Assembly: GCF_016019935.1 (NCBI RefSeq)
Contig: NZ_JAECMT010000001.1
Span: 1,054,022 to 1,118,021, forward strand
Direction of reading: 5' to 3'
DNA: 64,000 bases
Origin: Paenibacillus sp. GSMTC-2017
GTDB taxonomy: Bacteria; Bacillota; Bacilli; Paenibacillales; Paenibacillaceae
The position numbers were made by a program, and so were the translations under genes. Of this stretch, positions 46,301 through 56,200 are shown piece by piece. How positions within the stretch are numbered: the first letter of the stretch is position 1; each line of letters starts with the position of its first letter. The notes under the pieces are model-generated. The model searched no databases and had not been told where the DNA came from. It saw only the letters and a program-made list of their open reading frames with translations.

Positions 46301-47087
46301 CACCAACAATACCATTGCTACTTATACCACTAGCAACGATCTTTTGAGCTCGCGTACCAGTTGCTGATTGAATGACTTCGAATGAGGCACCATTTGCCCC
46401 CCATTTTTCTTGTACCCATCCATCTGAGGTTCCATTAGTACCTGTATTAATATCAAAACTATCATTACTGAGCAATTGCGCCGTGGAAGAATAAGAAAAA
46501 TTCATTGCATCAACGTAAAAAGTTCCTGACCCATTATCACCAATTGACCTGACAATGGCATGCACCTTAGCGATAGTAGTTCCTAGTGGAATGACTCCCT
46601 GATTCGAAAGTGTAATATTAGCACCACTTATTACTGTTTGTTCTGTTATATTGACTCCTAAATGTGCGCCTCCTTGACCATAAAAGTCTACGTACAATTC
46701 AACTTTTGCATTTGTGAGTTCCTCAACATTAAATCTTCCGCTAACAAAAAACGCTTTATTAGGTTGTACTTGAATTCCCTGACTAACTCCAACGTAGCCA
46801 TTTTTATTTATTCCATTTCCAACAATCTTTTGAGCTAGCGTACCTGTTCCAGACAAATGTTTTTCAAATGATACTCTCTTTCCTCCCCAACTCTCCTGTA
46901 CCCATCCAGTTGCTAACGCATTTGAGCTGTCATAGATATCAAAATTAGAATTGGCTAAGCGATTATTAGCCTCCGTGCTGAATTTAGGTTGCACAGATGA
47001 TGCAGTTACATGATTGATTGGTAAAAGTGTTACTAAAACAGCAGTAATCAACATCAAAGATGCACATCTCTTAAAAAGTTTTATCAT
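43374..47087 (-). CDS. Secreted array of seven beta-sandwich (CBM-like) modules with a YD-repeat pair inserted in the last
   Basis: Exported protein of 1237 residues. The signal peptide MIKLFKRCASLMLITAVLVTLLPINHVTA is at the N-terminus. Seven modules of about 165-170 residues follow, each opening LL.N..FD.YTGTNG.ADGWVQEKWG and closing GSGTFYVDE.N.SYG. They resemble carbohydrate-binding jelly rolls (CBM4_9/CenC type). In the seventh module two YD repeats (TVYTYDSAGKIVSSS and IGYKYDLNGNLLKRM) are inserted between the GWEV strand and the RAQKIV strand. Modules 4-6 are nearly identical at DNA level, so duplication is recent. The ATG at 47087 begins the signal peptide; GAGGAG lies 12 bases upstream. 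The gene starts right at the end of the preceding one, so they share an operon. The ligand is unknown. Confidence 0.82.
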   Translation of the reverse strand: MIKLFKRCASLMLITAVLVTLLPINHVTASSVQPKFSTEANNRLANSNFDIYDSSNALATGWVQESWGGKRVSFEKHLSGTGTLAQKIVGNGINKNGYVGVSQGIQVQPNKAFFVSGRFNVEELTNAKVELYVDFYGQGGAHLGVNITEQTVISGANITLSNQGVIPLGTTIAKVHAIVRSIGDNGSGTFYVDAMNFSYSSTAQLLSNDSFDINTGTNGTSDGWVQEKWGANGASFEVIQSATGTRAQKIVASGISSNGIVGVSQLIQVQPNKPFLVSGRMNVEFLTNAKVQLYIDFYSKENRITGSNVTEQLEISGGNITLSNQGIIPEETTHARIHVLVRAISDGGTGTIYVDEINLFYGENNQLLSNNGFDTYTGTNGIADGWVQEKWSAKVSSSELVQLATGSRAQKFEGHEISSNGTIGMSQVIKVEPNKPFSIDGRMNVESLKNAKVQLYVDFYRGGNYIKGITITEKSVISRGYISFSKQGDIPAGTTSAKVYVLVRATSDGGSGTFYLEDINFSYGKDNQPQVKNIQLLENNNFDIYTGTNGIADGWVQEKWGANVASYQVVPSATGSLVQKIVGSEISSNGIVGVSQYIKVEPNKPFTINGTINIESLTKAKVQIYVAFFKEGNKNTGGNLTEETWISGGNYTVSNRGIVPAESTYAVVYVNVKATSDGGSGTLYVDELSFSYGKNNQLLSNSNFDAYTGTTGAAADGWFGGKWGAKNAAFEIAQSATGSRVQKIVGSEINSNGIVGVSQAIRIEPNKPFTFNGTINIESLTNAKVQLYVAFYKDGNQYTGGNLIEETWISGGNYTVSNQGVVPADSTYAVVYANVKATSDGGSGTFYVDELNLSYSENSQLLGNHSFDGYTGTTGSADSWLGSKWGAKNSSFSIVHLASGSRVQKVVGSEIGSNGIVGMSQAIRVEPNKPFTISGRMNVESLTDAKIQLYVAFFKDGNQQTGGNLTEQDWISGGYMTLSNQGIVPVDSTYAVVYANLKGIRDGAAGTFYLDEINLSYGDRSSELYDAGFENSLENSALAGGWEVSNKGDEISLITSKEDAVLNRTVYTYDSAGKIVSSSLFNKESNTHIGYKYDLNGNLLKRMKLVETVASKRVHEGSRAQKIVGWWIENGHYRGIAQTVKVEPGKAFNLNAAVNILSLRHAKVQMQVDYYNSSNQMVGTKVVDAAATTNGEYKNITIQDKTPLSAVYARVSVNLRAIAKDGAGIFYVDSVNFKYEQ

Positions 47088-47119
47088 ATTACAATCTAGC
47101 TCCTCTTCATATCTCATCA

Positions 47120-48802
47120 TTAATGGATAGTCTTTGAGATCAATTTTTTAACAATTACATCATTAAAAATAGCCTTTCCGTTGTACGTATTAACTCCGAA
47201 CTGCCCGCTAGCATATGATGAATCGTCAACATCGATTATCGGAGAAGCACTGCCGTTCAAATGGACCTTAATATTACTTCCATTCGTTATAACTTTTAGT
47301 TGATAAGTTTCATCCAATTTGATAGGTGTGTAGTAATTCACAATGCCTTTTCCCGTACCAATGTCCCATAAACGCACGACTTGTCCAAGTGAGTCAATGT
47401 TCACTACATAACCCGCTGTAGCACTAGCATTTGCTCGGAATACGAGAGCTCCGGCAGAAGGAGTCACTAATTTTATCGAACCTTCGTATACGAAGTCCTT
47501 CCCTAAGTGGCTATTAAGATAATATGAATTCGTTAGTTTAATAGCTTCACCTTGTTTTCCCTCTGGTAAAATTGACCAACCCCCTCTTACTGCAGTCCAT
47601 TTACCAAGTAGATTAGAAAAGGATTCACTTACATTAATATTTTTAAATGCTGCCTTACCATAGTGCACATTAAGTCCAAACCGCCCGCTTGCATAAGTGG
47701 AATCTTGAACATCTATTACAGGTGATGTGCTGTTGTTCAAATAAACCTTTATATTATTTCCGTTAGTTACAACTTTTAAGTGATGACTTTCATTTAAATT
47801 AATAGGCGTATAGTAATCCTTGATGATTTTCCCCGTCCCAATGTCCCATAACCGCACGACTTGTCCGAGTGAGTCAATATTCACTGCATACCCTGCTGTG
47901 GCATTAGCGTTTGCACGAAATACGAGCGCACCGGCAGATGGAGTAAGTAGTTTTACCGAACCCTCATACACGAAGTCCTTCCCTAATTGACTGTTGAGGT
48001 AAAACGTATCGGTATGCTTACTAGCTTCACCCTGCTTTTCATCTAACACAGTTGCCCAATTTCCGCTTACCACATTCCATTTGCCAAGTAGATTAGAATA
48101 AGATTCTCGTGTATATACGTTGTGAAATGTAACCTTGCCATTGTACACATTGAGTCCGAAATACCCGCTTGTATAATTAGAATCTTCAATATCAATTACA
48201 GGTGCAGTACTGTTGTTCAGATAGACCTTAATATTACTTCCATTCGTTATAACTTTTAAATGGTAGACTTCATTCAATTTAATAGGAGTATAGTAATCCT
48301 TAATGACCTTTCCCGCCCCAATGTCCCATAATCGAACGAATCCAACCGAGTCAATATTAACTACATACCCTGTTGTGGCACTATCGTTTGCTCGAAATAC
48401 AAGGGCACCGGCAGACGGAGTAAGTAATTTTATCGAAGCTTCATAGTGGAAATCACTGCCTGATCGGCCATTGATATAAAAACCATTGTAGTATTGCTCA
48501 GCCTCGCCTTTTTTTCCATTACTAATGCTACTCCATGAGCCGCTTAACGATTTCCATGAAGTTGATAAATTAGTGTATGTATTCTTTATTTTATTAACTA
48601 AATTCCCGTTATTATCATATACGTATTCATAAATATCACCATTCGGGTGACCAAGCTCTATTAATTTACCAGAAGGGTCATATGTATATGTGTAGCCATC
48701 GCTCGTAGCTCCGTTATTACCAAACGCTATACCTGCTGGTGCAATTGAAATAATGATGCACATACACCAAAGCAGTAGCCTTATTTTATTTAATCTCCAC
48801 AT
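47120..48802 (-). CDS. Secreted protein: N-terminal YD-repeat pair plus three LamG/concanavalin-like modules
   Basis: Exported protein of 560 residues. The signal peptide is MWRLNKIRLLLWCMCIIISIAPAGIAFG. Directly after it come two YD repeats (YTYTYDPSGKLIELGHPNGD and YEYVYDNNGNLVNK). Then come three repeats of about 150 residues: WNVVSGNWATV, EGSVKLLTPSAGALVFRANA, AGYVVNIDSLGQVVRLWDIG, YTPIKLNETYHLKVITNGSNIKVYLN and DSTYASGRFGLNVYNGKA. These resemble the beta-sandwich module at the C-terminus of GH32 levanases. The ATG at 48802 has GAGGAG 7 bases upstream. The stop is immediately followed by the next gene. A binding role at the cell surface is inferred from the folds. Confidence 0.82.
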   Translation of the reverse strand: MWRLNKIRLLLWCMCIIISIAPAGIAFGNNGATSDGYTYTYDPSGKLIELGHPNGDIYEYVYDNNGNLVNKIKNTYTNLSTSWKSLSGSWSSISNGKKGEAEQYYNGFYINGRSGSDFHYEASIKLLTPSAGALVFRANDSATTGYVVNIDSVGFVRLWDIGAGKVIKDYYTPIKLNEVYHLKVITNGSNIKVYLNNSTAPVIDIEDSNYTSGYFGLNVYNGKVTFHNVYTRESYSNLLGKWNVVSGNWATVLDEKQGEASKHTDTFYLNSQLGKDFVYEGSVKLLTPSAGALVFRANANATAGYAVNIDSLGQVVRLWDIGTGKIIKDYYTPINLNESHHLKVVTNGNNIKVYLNNSTSPVIDVQDSTYASGRFGLNVHYGKAAFKNINVSESFSNLLGKWTAVRGGWSILPEGKQGEAIKLTNSYYLNSHLGKDFVYEGSIKLVTPSAGALVFRANASATAGYVVNIDSLGQVVRLWDIGTGKGIVNYYTPIKLDETYQLKVITNGSNIKVHLNGSASPIIDVDDSSYASGQFGVNTYNGKAIFNDVIVKKLISKTIH

Positions 48803-48833
48803 GTAGACTCTCCTCTTTTTGAATTCTATTGGA

Positions 48834-51800
48834 TTACTTAACATAATTGAAATTCACCGAATCAACATAAAACACCCCTGCACCGTCATTATTCGTTGCT
48901 CGAAGAATGACACTTACTCGAGCATATGTTGCATGTGCTGGTGTTTTACCATCAATAGTGAGAGTTTTATACTCTCCATTAGTAGTTGTTGCAGCATCCA
49001 CGATGCTAGCACCAACAATCTCATGAGATGAGTTGAAAAAATCTACATAGAGTTGAACTTTCGCATGGCGTAAACTTTGGACATTGACGGCAGCATTTAA
49101 AGTAAATGCTTTTTCAGAATCAACTTGTACCGTCTGACTTATTCCTCTATAATCATCTTTCTTTAACCACCATGCCGTTACTTGTTGAGCGTGTGTACCT
49201 TGATTCACTGGTTTAGAAACGATAGGCCCAACCAAACTCATCTTTTTCAATAGATTACCGTTCAGATCAAACTTATGACCGATTTGTGTTTTATTCCCTT
49301 TCGAATAGAAGCTGGAAGTCACAATTTTGCCTGCACTATCATACGTATACGATGTACGATTGGGAGTAACGTCCTCTTGCTTTGAAATGAGCTTTATTTG
49401 ATCACCACTATCGGTATTTAGCGTCATATCCCATCCTTCAGCAAGCGAACTGCTGCCTGTTGAATTCTCGAAATCAGGATCGAATAATAAATTGGACCTA
49501 GTTCCATTTGAAAAATTCAACGAATCAATATAAAAAGTTCCTGCTCCAGCATCACCCGTTGCTCTAATAAGCGCGAATACCTTCGCAAATGCTGCACCTG
49601 CTGGTGTTACTCCTTGCTCTGATAACGTGATATTCCCGTTACTAGTAGCCCTCTGCTCGGCAGCATTTATCCCAACTAATTGTCCATCACCTTTAAAAAA
49701 CTCAACATACAGTTGTACTTTTGCTTTTGATAAGGATTCAACGTTAATATTTCCGCTAAAGGTATAAGGTTTATTCTCCTCTACCTTAATGACTTGATTC
49801 ACGCCAACAACACCATTGCTGGCGATTCCCGATCCTACAACTTTTTGAACTCGTTTGCCTGATGCCAGCGTTTGAACATCATAAGTTGAGAGTGTACCTC
49901 CTATGTTCGACTGTCCCCAACCATCCGCTACCCCATTGGTCCCCGAGTAGGTATCAAATGTCGGATTAACAATCAATTGAGAGTAAGAACGATATAAATA
50001 GTTTATCTCCTCTACATAAAAAGCTCCTGACCCGCCTTCACCTGTTGCTCTAATAAGAACATACACTTTTGCGTAGGTTGTACCTGCAGGAGTAACGCCT
50101 TGGTTAGAAAGAGTAATCGTACCTCCACTTACAGTTGCGTACTCCGTTACATGATTTCCAATAATACGATTTGTACGATCAAGGAATTCAACATAAAATT
50201 GTATTTTTGCTTGTGATAGCTTCTCAATCTTTGTTTTTCCACTGATCTTAAACGGTTTGTTAGGCTCTACTTTTATTATCTGACTAACGCCAACGACACC
50301 ACCGTTGCTAATCCCAGATCCTACTATTTTTTGAGCTCTTTTGCCTATCGATGTTGGTTGAACTTCAAATAATGATGATGTTCCTCCAATATTCACCTGA
50401 TCCCAGCTATCTGCTGCCCCATTTGTACCCGTATATGTGTAAAAATTCGGGTTAACTAATAATGAACGATTCTCATCATATGAAAAGTTCATCGCATCCA
50501 CAGTAAACGTTCCTGATCCTCCGTCACTTGTTGCCCGAACAAGAACATATACCTTTGCAAAGGCTGTTCCTGCTGGAACCACTCCTTCATTAGAAAGTGT
50601 AATGTTTGCTCCGCTAGTATGTAATTGTTCGGTGACATTATGTCCTGTACGGTTATTTATATCACGGAAAAACTCTACAAACATTTGTATTTTTGCATTC
50701 GATAGCCCTTCGACATGAATTCTCCCACTAACCGTAAAAGGTTTGTTAGGTTCTACTTTTATAATCTGACTAACCCCAACAGCGCCATTATTGGGGATTT
50801 GCGAGCCTGCCACTTTTTGAACTTTTTTGCCTGTTGATGATGCCTGAACTTCAAATGTTGCTACCTTTGCTCCAGAGTTGTCTGGTCCCCATCCATCTGC
50901 AACACCCATTGTTCCTGTATAGGAGTCAAAACTCGGGTTAACGAACAATTGAGATTCAGAACCATATGAAAATTCTAATGAATCAACATACAATGTTCCC
51001 GCTCCCCCGTCACTTGTTGCTCTAACTAAAGCATATACCTTTGCATGAGTTGTCTCAGCTGGTATTACTCCTTGATTAGAAAGTGTAAATGGGCGACCCA
51101 AACTGATTGTTTGCTCAGTCACATGACTTCCAGTTATATAATTTGCACCTCGAAAAAAATCTACATATAACTGTACCTTTGCATTCGTTAATCCCTCGAT
51201 ATTTAGTCTACTATTAATCGTAAACGGTTTGTTAGGTTCTACCTTAACAACTTGGCTCACCCCAAGTAAGCCATTATTACTCATCTCTGAACCGACAACT
51301 TTTTGAACGCGTGTACCTGTAATGGACTTATCGATAGCATAAGATGCTGTTTTCGTTCCTATGTTCTCAGGAGCCCATTCATTTGCTATTCCATTTGTAC
51401 CAGTGTAGGCATCAAATCCTGAGTTATCTATTAATTGCGTGTTTGAAGAATATGAAAATTCTATCGAATCCGCGTAAAAAGTACCCGCTCCCCCATTGTT
51501 TGTTGCTCTAACAAGAATGTACACCTTTGCAAAAGTTGTTTCTGCAGGTATGATGCCATAATTCGATAGCGTAATCGTTCCTCCGCTGATTGCCGTATTG
51601 TCTGTAACATTTATTCCTGTTATATGGTTGTTATCCCGATAGAAATCAACGTACAATTGTATTTTTGCATTTACTAGACTCTCAACATCAATTCTTGCAT
51701 TGATTGAAAATGGTTTACTAGGTTCTACCCTTACGGTCTGGCTTATCCCAACTATTCCATTATTAGTGATTCCCGCACTTAAAACTTTTTGTTCCCGAAT

Positions 51801-52082
51801 GCCATTTGATTGCGTTCGAGGTTCGAATTCAGCCAACGTTCCACCTATGTTTTCTTGTGTCCAACCAATCGCTGCACCTTTTGTGCCGTTGAAATCAGTA
51901 AAATGAGGGTTGGTTAAGAGGTTGTTGGTTTCTGTGCTGGTGATAGAGTTTGTTGATAAAGTTTTTGCGGTTGTAATTGAGTTTTGTGAAGGGGATGCAT
52001 TTGTGGTTTTGATTGGGATGGATGATAACAAAATAACACTAGTTAATATTATTGATATTAATTTATTAAATCTCTTAGCCAT
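48834..52082 (-). CDS. Secreted array of six beta-sandwich (CBM-like) modules with a YD-repeat pair in the last
   Basis: Exported protein of 1082 residues, a paralogue of the product at 43374-47087. The signal peptide is MAKRFNKLISIILTSVILLSSIPIKTTNA. Six modules (opening LI.NPTFDTYSGTNGVADGWGQSNIGG) follow. The sixth contains the pair TSYTYDSAGKIVTSS and IGHKFDLNGNLLKKM inserted at the same place as in the paralogue. The ATG at 52082 begins the signal peptide. The upstream in-frame GTG at 52166 has no RBS and is rejected. The RBS of the chosen start is weak (GAAGGGA, spacing over 10). It ends 31 bp before the next gene. Divergence between paralogues shows an old duplication of the whole gene. 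Confidence 0.82.
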   Translation of the reverse strand: MAKRFNKLISIILTSVILLSSIPIKTTNASPSQNSITTAKTLSTNSITSTETNNLLTNPHFTDFNGTKGAAIGWTQENIGGTLAEFEPRTQSNGIREQKVLSAGITNNGIVGISQTVRVEPSKPFSINARIDVESLVNAKIQLYVDFYRDNNHITGINVTDNTAISGGTITLSNYGIIPAETTFAKVYILVRATNNGGAGTFYADSIEFSYSSNTQLIDNSGFDAYTGTNGIANEWAPENIGTKTASYAIDKSITGTRVQKVVGSEMSNNGLLGVSQVVKVEPNKPFTINSRLNIEGLTNAKVQLYVDFFRGANYITGSHVTEQTISLGRPFTLSNQGVIPAETTHAKVYALVRATSDGGAGTLYVDSLEFSYGSESQLFVNPSFDSYTGTMGVADGWGPDNSGAKVATFEVQASSTGKKVQKVAGSQIPNNGAVGVSQIIKVEPNKPFTVSGRIHVEGLSNAKIQMFVEFFRDINNRTGHNVTEQLHTSGANITLSNEGVVPAGTAFAKVYVLVRATSDGGSGTFTVDAMNFSYDENRSLLVNPNFYTYTGTNGAADSWDQVNIGGTSSLFEVQPTSIGKRAQKIVGSGISNGGVVGVSQIIKVEPNKPFKISGKTKIEKLSQAKIQFYVEFLDRTNRIIGNHVTEYATVSGGTITLSNQGVTPAGTTYAKVYVLIRATGEGGSGAFYVEEINYLYRSYSQLIVNPTFDTYSGTNGVADGWGQSNIGGTLSTYDVQTLASGKRVQKVVGSGIASNGVVGVNQVIKVEENKPYTFSGNINVESLSKAKVQLYVEFFKGDGQLVGINAAEQRATSNGNITLSEQGVTPAGAAFAKVFALIRATGDAGAGTFYIDSLNFSNGTRSNLLFDPDFENSTGSSSLAEGWDMTLNTDSGDQIKLISKQEDVTPNRTSYTYDSAGKIVTSSFYSKGNKTQIGHKFDLNGNLLKKMSLVGPIVSKPVNQGTHAQQVTAWWLKKDDYRGISQTVQVDSEKAFTLNAAVNVQSLRHAKVQLYVDFFNSSHEIVGASIVDAATTTNGEYKTLTIDGKTPAHATYARVSVILRATNNDGAGVFYVDSVNFNYVK

Positions 52083-52500
52083 TTTATCTATGGTCCCTTC
52101 AATACTTAATCTGAAATAGTTAGATCTTGCAGACAATTCTATGATAAATTGCTGTGTTCTTGGCACACAATCAATTAAATGTATTCTTCAGATTTAGACT
52201 AGAATACTTCGACACTTAAATCAAAATATTTTTATTACCATTCCAGTTTTAAAGAATTTAATTTTTCTTTCTATTAGTCCTCATTATCTATTGGCATTAA
52301 ACCACCATCATGCATTCTCCATACTAATTTTGTAGTTTGTTGGTTGCCCAGCGATGAATTTGATTGCTTTATCACCCAATGTGTCAACTGGTCCATCCTT
52401 GGAGTGATTCTTCTAGTAAATTTCGACCTCATATTTTCTATTTCTCATTTGATTCGTTACGAACTACACAAGAAATTTTATTTTCTCATTCTAATTATAG

Positions 52501-52550
52501 AAAAACTGCACTCCTATTGTATGCTCGTGTTAAACAATTGGAGTGCAGTT
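52501..52550 (-). terminator. Terminator of the putative immunity gene transcript
   Basis: Stem AACTGCACTCC.ATTGT / ACAAT.GGAGTGCAGTT with a U run on the minus strand. It implies transcripts from the RHS operon can end here, separating it from the gene at 48834-52082. Confidence 0.75.
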
Positions 52551-52622
52551 CGTTATATATACTAATAAGTAGTTTAATTATCACATAATGATTCCAACTA
52601 AAACTATGTCACCCACGAAATA

Positions 52623-52662
52623 TGTCAAATATATTATTCAGCATATCATAATATATTTGACA
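52623..52662. repeat. Perfect 15-bp inverted repeat, AT-rich
   Basis: TGTCAAATATATTAT and its exact complement ATAATATATTTGACA are separated by 10 bp. It may be an operator, a transcript hairpin, or the ends of a vanished small element. Confidence 0.7.
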
Positions 52663-52792
52663 AGGTTATCGACTTGTTTAGATTGATATCACTATTATAA
52701 TCATTCAACGCATGAGTCATGTATATAGCATCCTGCTCGTCGGATTAAAATTAATAGAGTATCCAAATAATTTTGGACATTTCATGTACTAT

Positions 52793-53197
52793 TCAATTCT
52801 CTATTCCAGTCCATATCACCATATATTCCAATTGCTTAGTACCTTTCTCATTTATAAATGAAAATGTAATGCCATCCAAAGTATATTCGTTCTCCATTGA
52901 ATCAAATTCTAAACCTTCAATAACCTTACCTTCTAATTCCTCTAAACTTGAGCCAATACATATTTCATTTAGATATTTCCCTTTAAAATTATCAAATACA
53001 GTAATTGTTGTAAGTCTATTTGTTTTTTTCCAAATAAAAAAATTTATGTCCTCGCAATCAATATTTATTATATCTATAGTTTCTGTTAATTTATAAGGAG
53101 CATCTATTATTTGAAGTAACTCTTCCAATGTAATTCCTAATACATACTTTCCAACACGCTCTCCTGCTATTATGGCATCAACTAAACTTAAATCCAT
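52793..53197 (-). CDS. Putative immunity protein for the adjacent RHS toxin
   Basis: A 134-residue acidic cytoplasmic protein with no signal peptide and no recognised family. It has a beta-rich pattern (NINFFIWKKTNRLTTITVFDNFKGKYLN-type strands, LDGITFSFINEKGTKQLEYMVIW). GAAGAG precedes the ATG. It starts 22 bp after the stop of the large RHS gene on the same strand, the classic place for the cognate immunity gene of a C-terminal toxin domain. Followed by a terminator at 52501-52550. The immunity role is inferred from context only. Confidence 0.7.
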   Translation of the reverse strand: MDLSLVDAIIAGERVGKYVLGITLEELLQIIDAPYKLTETIDIINIDCEDINFFIWKKTNRLTTITVFDNFKGKYLNEICIGSSLEELEGKVIEGLEFDSMENEYTLDGITFSFINEKGTKQLEYMVIWTGIEN

Positions 53198-53219
53198 ACT
53201 CTTCTACCTCTTCTACAAT

Positions 53220-56200
53220 TTAATTTACTTTAATGCTAACTGTCATCAGAATCGCAGTATAAAAATGACGATTGCTGTTCGCGTTATCATAACTATTTCT
53301 CCAATCTCCCATATTTCCAAATGCAATTTGAGCTCCCTCAGTCGGAACAACTGAAACATGCCCATTGCCATCAAACACAACATTGAATAAACCTGTAGCT
53401 TTGATAGCTTCAGCGGTAGAGACCCATCCAGGAATCATCATATTGGTCGACCACGATAATGCCTTATCATCTCTACCTTTCGGTTGCATTGTTCCATTCC
53501 TCTTCTTAAGTACATTTTTATGTTCTGCTGTCATACTTTGGGCATCAGTTTCATCTGATCTCCTGTAAAGAAACCTTACGTCATCATCAGCTCCTTTAAC
53601 AAACATTTTCATGAGCGACTTCGACGCTTTTTTTATAGCACTTCTTGGATTAGGCACAGCGTCAGCAATTGCTTCAACAAAATCGTCATTTAACCCATTC
53701 CTAACTTGGTTGGCTACAGCAATAAAATGATCCTTTCGAATTTTTTGAGCTGCTCCGTGAATATTATTTTGAAGTGCTTTATTCCCCTTAGCATTATCAT
53801 AGTCTATTGTAAGTTGCTTGATTTTAGCTTGATCTCCATCTGATAATTGATTATCAAAACCTTCAATCCAATGACCTGTAGGGTCCAGCCAAAGAAGAGG
53901 ATTATTATGCACATATGTGTATAAATTCTGACTTAATGGATTACCTATATCCCCTTCATACGTATCCTCATTAATAAACCGCGCCATACTCGGATCATAC
54001 CATCTTGCTCTCAAATACTGTAACTTCGTTGTCTTGTCCCAATATTCGCCCGAATACTTGAGGATATTCGGCACAGTTTCCTTCTCTTCAAGAGGCAATC
54101 CCCAGATGTCATAGCGATACTCATTCAACTTCTGACCTTGTTCATCTACCAATGCAACAACGTCACCGTGTCCATTTAACTGATAATATTGCATCTTGCC
54201 AGCCATAACATCATGTCTGCCTATCAGTTGCCCGTTTAGATCGTGGATATAAACATACTTCATCTGCGATTTGCCATCTGCAGTGACATTAGCTTCTCCA
54301 AGCAATAAACGGTTTGCATCATAATAGTAACGACTCTTTACCTGGTCTTCCGTTCGTTCATATAATAATCCTTCACCCGTGTACGAATAGGTTACTGGAT
54401 TATGACTGCCTGATACCTTCGTTAATTGATTTTTCTTGTCGTACTCATACTGCACATCTTGCATCGGTACTTCTCTTGTACTTTCTAAGGTTGAGCGATT
54501 ATAACGCTCATCGTACGTAAACTTCTCATCGAACTCACTGGAGGTCTTTAGTTGATTTAATCGCGTATACGTAAAGTTCGTTTCGTAATTGTTTTCATTC
54601 CGACGTGTTATGTTGCTTGCATTGTCATAGGTATATTCGAATGTATTCATTGCTGCATTGTTTTTTACATATTTTAATTGTTTCAGCTTCACATCTGTAA
54701 ATTGACGATCCGAAGTGAATGACTCCCCGTAAACTTGCGTTTTTAACTGTCCATTCTTCAAATAACCATAACTAATCGTTTTAGCAGCCTCGCCACTTTT
54801 TGACACACCTAGCGCTATCAAGCGATTCATCTTATCATAATCGCCTGTCACTTTTACATTAGCCTGAGGTGAGATTAGCTCATAACCTGTTTTTTTATTG
54901 TCGTCAAAGCTATTAACCAGACTTACTCCATCAGGATACTTGACCTCGGTTAAGAATCCTGATGTAGGCTGATACGTAAAGGTTGTCGTTCCACGATGGT
55001 CCGTCATCGTCAAGCGCTTGCCTTCTGTATCATATGTGTACTCTACCTTTTCAGTACCCGTCGTTGTTTTAATTAATTCGTGCATGTTGTTGTAGACATT
55101 TTCAGTTGCTACACCACTTCGATCAATTGATTTTAACACATTACCATAAATATCATAATAAACCTTTTGGACTTGTCCAGTACCATTGATGCTGTTAATG
55201 ACTTGTCCAATTTCATTGTATACTTTCTCTGTTGATTGTTGGTTGCCAATTGTCGTATTTACAAGGTTTCCTAGCATATCATACTTGTAGTTGGTCGTCT
55301 GTTTCTCCGCATCAGTCACAGCAATCAATTGACCTACAGCATCATAACTGTAGATACTTTCATTCTCATTTCCGTCAATTGAAGCAATAACTGCCCCTGA
55401 TTCATTGTATCTTTTCTTCTGAATAGGAACATATGTCTGTTTGTTCTGTAGCGATTCTATCATCACTTCACGGCCAAGGGCATCTGATGTTATACGCATA
55501 CTGTTCTTTTCTGCATCCTCTGTGGTTACAGTTAGACCTACATCATCATATTTCACAAAAGAAGTGGTGTCATCTTCGAATGTGGTCTTTGTTACGCGCC
55601 CAAATGCATCGTATTGAAAATCTGTACGATTGTCATATGCGTCGTCTTGCCATAATAAACGGCTAGTCCGTTCGTCATACCCATATTTCACGACACCTTT
55701 GCCTTCTGTTGCTCTAACCTTCCGACCAAGTGGATCAAACCAAATCTCTTTCTCTTCACCAAGTGTATTTGTAGCTATAATGTGGTTTGTACTATCGTTA
55801 TACACAAAAGTTTGCTCTTTTTTGTTCGGTAAAGTAACAGAGATTGTACGTCCAAGACGATCATAGGTATAAGATGTTGTCTGATCAGGACCATTCGTAT
55901 ATGAAAGCAACCGACCTGTTAACTGATCGTACTTAGCTGACTCTACGATATTTGTCTTATGTCCATCTACATTTGTAACTTCTATTTCTTGTTGTGTCAT
56001 AAAAGCGTACTGGTATTCAGGACCGTAAAAATATTTGTACACCGCTGATTTTCCATTATTGTTGTTAGCAATTACTTTCGTAACATTACCAAATCCGTCG
56101 TGCTCAAAGTTGGTATGACGTAATAGTTGACCATTTTCAGAATTTGCGTAAGTCTTAGATTCTACAACGGATCCATAAGGGTTACGCACAAAACGTGTGA

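Larger units (their letters stand above)
52083..52792. other. AT-rich intergenic region with decayed reading frames
   Basis: No intact gene is visible. On the minus strand 52285-52431 is open for 48 codons (ends WRMHDGGLMPIDNED). In another frame, NHSKDGPVDTLGDKAIKF reads as protein but is bounded by stops. These look like remnants of a lost small gene. A terminator and an inverted repeat are listed separately. Confidence 0.4.

Noticed and set aside
52285..52431. 48-codon frame ending PIDNED as a real gene
   Set aside because: No clear RBS, and an overlapping frame looks equally protein-like. Treated as decayed DNA.
53220..53870. Firm call of ADP-ribosyltransferase for the RHS tip
   Set aside because: Only a loose R-STS-E order is seen, and spacing and flanking residues are not convincing without a profile search.
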